DNA of 9,135 nt from NCBI GenBank assembly GCA_964351885.1, contig CAYGPP010000153.1, positions 1 through 9,135 of the forward strand, in the 5' to 3' direction. A program made the translations under genes and the position numbers. The notes below the pieces were generated by a model. It was not told the DNA's origin, made no database searches, and was given only the letters and a program-made list of their open reading frames with translations. This DNA comes from Marinoscillum sp964351885. GTDB taxonomy: Bacteria > Bacteroidota > Bacteroidia > Cytophagales > Cyclobacteriaceae. Below, in pieces: positions 7,001 through 9,135 of this stretch (positions are counted from its first letter, which is position 1; each line of letters begins with the position of its first letter).

Positions 7001-8037
7001 CTATTTTCAATAAGGGCTCTTCCCGATTTACCCATAGAACGCCTCGTTTCATTATCTTTCAAAAGCGTAGTTAGAACCTCCTTCCATTCATTAGGGCTGG
7101 CAGCTAAATATCCATTTTCACCATGTCTCACAATTTGACTATTCACGCCAACCGGGGAAGCAACTGGTGGGACTTCCATGGACATGTATTGGATTAGTTT
7201 GAAACCGCATTTTCCTTTTGCCCATTCATCATCTTTTAGAGGCATTACGCCAATATCAATTTTTGAAAGATCTTCCGCTTCGCGCTCTTGTGACCATTGG
7301 ATAAACTCAAAATTTCGCAATGGGATACTCGGATTCTTATTGGCGATCACCATAAAATTGAATTCAAATTCATTTTCCAATTCCTGTAAGACTGGAATCA
7401 ATTCATCTAAATAGGGCAGCGTAGAATGAGACCCTGTCCAACCGATCGTTGGGAGTTGTGGGGTTATGTCATGCTTTGTTTGTACGAGCGAGGATATAAT
7501 CGGAGTATGCACTGCCGTATCTACTACGGTTGGTATCAGATAGGTTTGGCTACAGAATTGGGCAGCATAGTTTCTAAGGTATTCATTGCCAGCAGAGACT
7601 TTCCAACTCCAACCGCAGATCGAACTAACTTTTGACCTCCATTTGAGTATTCGCCAAGTCGCGGATTCATTGGTTAAGTCTGTCAGCCAGATCGCATCGT
7701 CGAAATCATAGATGATTTTTTTGCCCAGCACTTTGGTGATAATCCATTCAAAAATTGGAGGCCCGAAGGGGGTGAGTTCACGATGAATAAAAACTATGTC
7801 AATAGAGCTCAATCGAAAAAGAACTAAGAATCTTCTTACAAACCCTAAGACTGTTTGATGAATTTTGGAAACTGAATTACCTGGGGAATAAATGACATGC
7901 CATCCTTTATCAGAGAGAAAGGATTGAAAATCCCAACCGATCCCTTCATTTTCCATGGATTGGAAGAATAGCTCGAAGCGAAAGCGCTGCGAAGGAGCAG
8001 ACTTCAATGGATAAGGAGCAAGGAATAAAACTTTCAT
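6922..8037 (-). CDS. GT4-type glycosyltransferase (GT-B fold)
   Basis: The product has 371 residues, normal for a GT-B enzyme. The N-terminal domain starts MKVLFLAPYP, then SAPSQRFRFE, typical of capsule and exopolysaccharide transferases; FIHRELTPFGPP and YDFDDAIW follow. The C-terminal nucleotide-sugar domain shows GWTGSHST (about 199-206), then KGKCGFKLIQYMSME and PVASPVGVN (about 272-300). This is the region where GT4 enzymes carry an E-x7-E motif; here the aligned positions appear to be C/K and Q, as I recall for this GKCGFK subfamily. It should transfer a sugar from a nucleotide donor onto a lipid-linked glycan at the inner membrane. The frame extends to a GTG at 8067 with an internal ATG at 8055, but ATG 8037 is chosen because MKVLFLAPYP is the normal beginning. 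It is encoded against its neighbours and its 3' end overlaps the dehydratase gene by 79 nt. Confidence 0.87.
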   Translation of the reverse strand: MKVLFLAPYPLKSAPSQRFRFELFFQSMENEGIGWDFQSFLSDKGWHVIYSPGNSVSKIHQTVLGFVRRFLVLFRLSSIDIVFIHRELTPFGPPIFEWIITKVLGKKIIYDFDDAIWLTDLTNESATWRILKWRSKVSSICGWSWKVSAGNEYLRNYAAQFCSQTYLIPTVVDTAVHTPIISSLVQTKHDITPQLPTIGWTGSHSTLPYLDELIPVLQELENEFEFNFMVIANKNPSIPLRNFEFIQWSQEREAEDLSKIDIGVMPLKDDEWAKGKCGFKLIQYMSMEVPPVASPVGVNSQIVRHGENGYLAASPNEWKEVLTTLLKDNETRRSMGKSGRALIENSYSVSSLESTFLSLFDVVAESTSAEE

Positions 8038-8083
8038 TGAGTCAAAGTTAAGCATCGGTGGCCTCACAGTATTTAATTTATTG
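8023..8083. repeat. Imperfect direct repeat, left copy (decayed duplicate of the 8417 gene start)
   Basis: This block matches 8383-8442. The best part, 8044-8078, equals 8403-8437 at 30 of 35 positions, sharing AAAGTTAA, CATCGGTG, CCT, ACAG and ATTTA in order. Upstream, GAATA and ACTTTCA are also shared, with a 1-nt length difference in the spacer. The right copy contains the GTG start of the membrane protein gene; the equivalent GTG here (8058-8060) opens a frame that stops after eight codons at TGA 8082-8084. The left edge lies inside the first codons of the glycosyltransferase. Confidence 0.75.
8043..8050 (-). promoter_or_regulatory. Perfect TAnnTTTG -7 box upstream of the glycosyltransferase
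   Basis: Read on the minus strand this is TAACTTTG, an exact match to the Bacteroidota -7 consensus. Only five bases (ACTCA) separate it from ATG 8037, so transcription would begin at or next to the start codon and yield a leaderless mRNA. A -33 TTTG element is not clear; TGTG 14 nt upstream is a weak candidate with short spacing. The corresponding position in the right repeat copy (8402-8409) reads TAACTTTA, with the key G lost. Confidence 0.4.
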
Positions 8084-8173
8084 ATGACGATTAAATTTCA
8101 TCTACTTCTAATTGGTCAAGTTGAACTGCAAATCATGCTGGGGTTCTTGGGTGTCTTATTAAAAGATGGGGAT

Positions 8174-8195
8174 TTCGACGGGCTCAATCTGACAG
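8174..8195 (+). repeat. TTCGA...CTCA...TGAC short interspersed repeat, copy 1
   Basis: TTCGACGGGCTCAATCTGAC begins this 22-nt block, which matches 8301-8322 at 17 of 22 positions. It resembles the TTCGACAAGCTCAGnnTGACA-type short repeat that I recall as common between genes in Bacteroidota and other bacteria. Its function is unknown to me. Confidence 0.5.
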
Positions 8196-8207
8196 TGCTT
8201 GAGAAAG

Positions 8208-8290
8208 TTGGGTTCTTGGTTTATTTGGCTCTGGGTGTTAGGTGTTGGGTTATTAGGCTCTTGGGTGTTAGGTATTGGGTTGGGTGGTGG
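8208..8290 (+). repeat. G-rich imperfect tandem repeats, possible G-quadruplex region
   Basis: TGGGTGTTAGGTGTTGGGTT (8232-8251) recurs as TGGGTGTTAGGTATTGGGTT (8262-8281), one mismatch in 20 with a 30-nt period. A related but more decayed unit, GGGTTCTTGG, occurs at 8210-8219 and also at 8142-8151. The plus strand contains five GGG runs between 8233 and 8285, with loops up to about 13 nt except one short one, so a G-quadruplex is conceivable but not certain. Confidence 0.6.
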
Positions 8291-8300
8291 TTTGCAATAC

Positions 8301-8322
8301 TTCGAAGCGCTCAGTATGACGG
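8301..8322 (+). repeat. TTCGA...CTCA...TGAC short interspersed repeat, copy 2
   Basis: TTCGAAGCGCTCAGTATGAC begins this 22-nt block, the second member of the pair with 8174-8195. It is closer to the GCTCAGTATGAC core of the common intergenic repeat. Its left part forms one arm of the hairpin that ends in a T run at 8335-8340. Confidence 0.5.
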
Positions 8323-8340
8323 TTGATCGCTTCATTTTTT
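8304..8340 (+). terminator. Hairpin plus T run, terminator-like, with no upstream gene on its strand
   Basis: GAAGCGCTCA (8304-8313) pairs with TGATCGCTTC (8324-8333) over 9 of 10 positions, with one C/T mismatch, around a 10-nt loop. After A8334 come six T residues (8335-8340). The structure suits rho-independent termination on the plus strand, but the nearest plus-strand gene upstream ends at 7000, with the opposing glycosyltransferase in between. It may be a relic, or shield the downstream gene from read-through. Confidence 0.45.
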
Positions 8341-8382
8341 ATAGCTTTGAATAAATGTTCAAATCTGAATGCAAATGTCTGA

Positions 8383-8442
8383 GAATATGACTTTCACGCA
8401 TTAAAGTTAATCATCGGTGACCTTACAGGATTTATTTGTTAC
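8383..8442. repeat. Imperfect direct repeat, right copy (contains the start of the membrane protein gene)
   Basis: This is the partner of 8023-8083, offset by 359-360 nt. It carries GAATA, ACTTTCA (8390-8396), AAAGTTAA (8403-8410), CATCGGTG (8412-8419) and the first codons of the downstream gene. Both copies contain ACTTT and AAAGT as an inverted pair about 8-9 nt apart, which could be an operator-like dyad. All four differences after GTG would change the encoded residue, so the similarity is at DNA level, not kept by coding constraint. Confidence 0.75.
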
Positions 8443-9135
8443 CCCTATCTATCTGCTGATGCTGTTATTGCTGGCATATGTGGTCAGACCATATGTCACC
8501 AACCAGGCTAATCGGCGCTATTATTTTCCTGCTTTGTTGCTCAAATTTTTTGGAGCCATTGCTGTGGGAATGATTTACCAGTTCTACTATGGTGGGGGAG
8601 ATACTTTTACCTATTTCCATCTGGGAAGTAAGTATGTCCATGAAGCGTTTATGCATGATCCTGTGGTTGGCTTGTCCATGATCTTCGGGAAAATGGAAAT
8701 TACTCCAGAGAATTTTGAATTTGCTCAGCGAATTTATACTTATGGAGACAGTGCTTCATATGCCGTGGTGCGCACAGCAGCTTTTTTTGATCTTTTCACT
8801 TTCCATACTTATTTAGCAACGGCGCTTCTCTTTGCAGCCTTGAGTTTCACTGGGATCTGGATGATTTACTTGGTATTTGTAGACTACTATCCTCGATATA
8901 CCCAACAATTGGCTTGGGCTATTCTATTCTTTCCTTCATTGTTTTTTTGGGGATCAGGACTGCTGAAAGATACGATTACCCTCGCTGCAGTCGGTTGGTT
9001 GTTTTTTGGTATTGTACAAATTGGTAAAGGGGGAGTGAAATTGATTCCTAATATCGTCTTAGTCTTTGTCGCCGCTTACGTGTTGTTTGTGATCAAAATT
9101 TATATTCTCATATGCTTGTTGCCGGCTTTGGGGTT
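8417..9135 (+). CDS. Polytopic membrane protein of polysaccharide locus, N-terminal part (runs off window)
   Basis: The frame is open from 8411 to the last base. With GTG 8417 as start, 239 codons are present and the product begins MTLQDLFVTPIYLLMLLLLA; the alternative ATG at 8459 would cut away most of the first helix, so GTG is preferred. Helices lie at about 10-23 and 38-56, followed by QFYYGGGDTFTYF (55-67), an outside-facing stretch with RIYTYGDSASY, and further helices including LFFWGSGLLKDTITLAAVGWLFF (about 175-197, with the SGLLKD break). The arrangement, with an early GGGD-type loop and a GLLKD helix break, resembles uncharacterised Bacteroidota membrane proteins in glycan clusters; a Wzy-like polymerase or exporter role is inference from context only. 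Its start lies inside the right direct-repeat copy. No strong TAnnTTTG box precedes it; TGACTTTC at 8388-8395 is the nearest match. Confidence 0.75.
   Translation, partial: MTLQDLFVTPIYLLMLLLLAYVVRPYVTNQANRRYYFPALLLKFFGAIAVGMIYQFYYGGGDTFTYFHLGSKYVHEAFMHDPVVGLSMIFGKMEITPENFEFAQRIYTYGDSASYAVVRTAAFFDLFTFHTYLATALLFAALSFTGIWMIYLVFVDYYPRYTQQLAWAILFFPSLFFWGSGLLKDTITLAAVGWLFFGIVQIGKGGVKLIPNIVLVFVAAYVLFVIKIYILICLLPALG

Larger units (their letters stand above)
8038..8416. other. Repeat-rich intergenic region between divergent polysaccharide genes
   Basis: These 379 nt separate the starts of the minus-strand glycosyltransferase and the plus-strand membrane protein. From left to right they hold the left direct repeat with a minus-strand promoter box, a TTCGA-type short repeat (8174-8195), G-rich tandem repeats (8208-8290), a second TTCGA-type repeat (8301-8322) that forms part of a plus-strand hairpin terminator (8304-8340), and the right direct repeat. 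A small frame at 8081-8326 has low-complexity W/V/L/G composition because it reads through the G-rich repeats, so I do not call it a gene. Confidence 0.65.

Noticed and set aside
6801..7052. Minus-strand frame of 83 codons across the dehydratase/glycosyltransferase junction
   Set aside because: It is a third-frame shadow covering the ends of two supported genes, with no recognisable motif.
8038..8067. Longer glycosyltransferase starts at GTG 8067 or ATG 8055
   Set aside because: They lie inside the direct repeat and before the MKVLFLAPYP beginning typical of these enzymes; the -7 box would fall within the coding region.
8232..8290. CRISPR-like array from the regularly spaced G-rich units
   Set aside because: There are only two good units, the spacing sequence is itself related to the unit, there is no dyad repeat and no cas gene.
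8081..8326. Small plus-strand frame of 81 codons between the direct repeats
   Set aside because: It reads through G-rich tandem repeats and both TTCGA-type repeats, giving low-complexity W/V/L/G-rich protein with no recognisable domain, and it has no good start context.
8023..8442. Direct repeats as target-site duplications of an insertion sequence
   Set aside because: The copies are about 60 nt and diverged, the interior has no transposase and no terminal inverted repeats, so a classical insertion sequence is not supported.

Overview
The window looks like chromosomal DNA of a Bacteroidota species, probably a marine-type member of Cytophagales. The grounds are a type IX secretion (T9SS) type A sorting domain protein, a DUF2723 / GT117 membrane protein of the size usual in this phylum, moderately AT-rich DNA, few Shine-Dalgarno sequences, and a TAnnTTTG-type -7 promoter box. 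Genus level is a guess. No rRNA, tRNA, CRISPR array, transposase or phage gene is visible.

Layout. Positions 1-114 hold the last 37 codons of an NAD(P)H-hydrate repair enzyme. A 124-residue exported protein follows (233-607) that is little more than a signal peptide plus a T9SS sorting domain, closed by a hairpin terminator (634-658). A long perfect palindrome (839-883) separates it from two minus-strand membrane genes: a 1001-residue DUF2723 / GT117 protein O-mannosyltransferase-like protein (903-3908) and an unrecognised five-helix membrane protein (4108-4755). An 85-nt divergent promoter region leads into a plus-strand pair: an exported TPR-like protein (4841-6010) whose stop codon abuts the start of a PseB/FlaA1-like nucleotide-sugar 4,6-dehydratase (6011-7000). 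A GT4-type glycosyltransferase on the minus strand (6922-8037) overlaps the dehydratase tail-to-tail by 79 nt. After a 379-nt repeat-rich gap, a polytopic membrane protein begins with GTG at 8417 and runs off the right edge.

Biology. The right half (dehydratase, glycosyltransferase, polytopic membrane protein) reads as the edge of a surface polysaccharide locus: nucleotide-sugar modification, sugar transfer, then a membrane protein that could polymerise or export glycan. The DUF2723 protein would add a second, protein-glycosylation theme, but it is a separate transcription unit.

The least ordinary part is the gap 8038-8416. Its two ends carry about 60-nt imperfect copies of the same sequence, each containing the start region of the downstream membrane gene; the left copy is dead as a reading frame, overlaps the glycosyltransferase start, and holds a perfect TAnnTTTG box that would give a leaderless glycosyltransferase mRNA. 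Between the copies lie two diverged copies of a TTCGA-type short repeat, a G-rich tandem repeat, and a hairpin terminator with no gene to terminate. This suggests repeat-mediated rearrangement at a locus edge rather than a clearly new molecular system; I do not see convincing evidence for a wholly undescribed system in the window.
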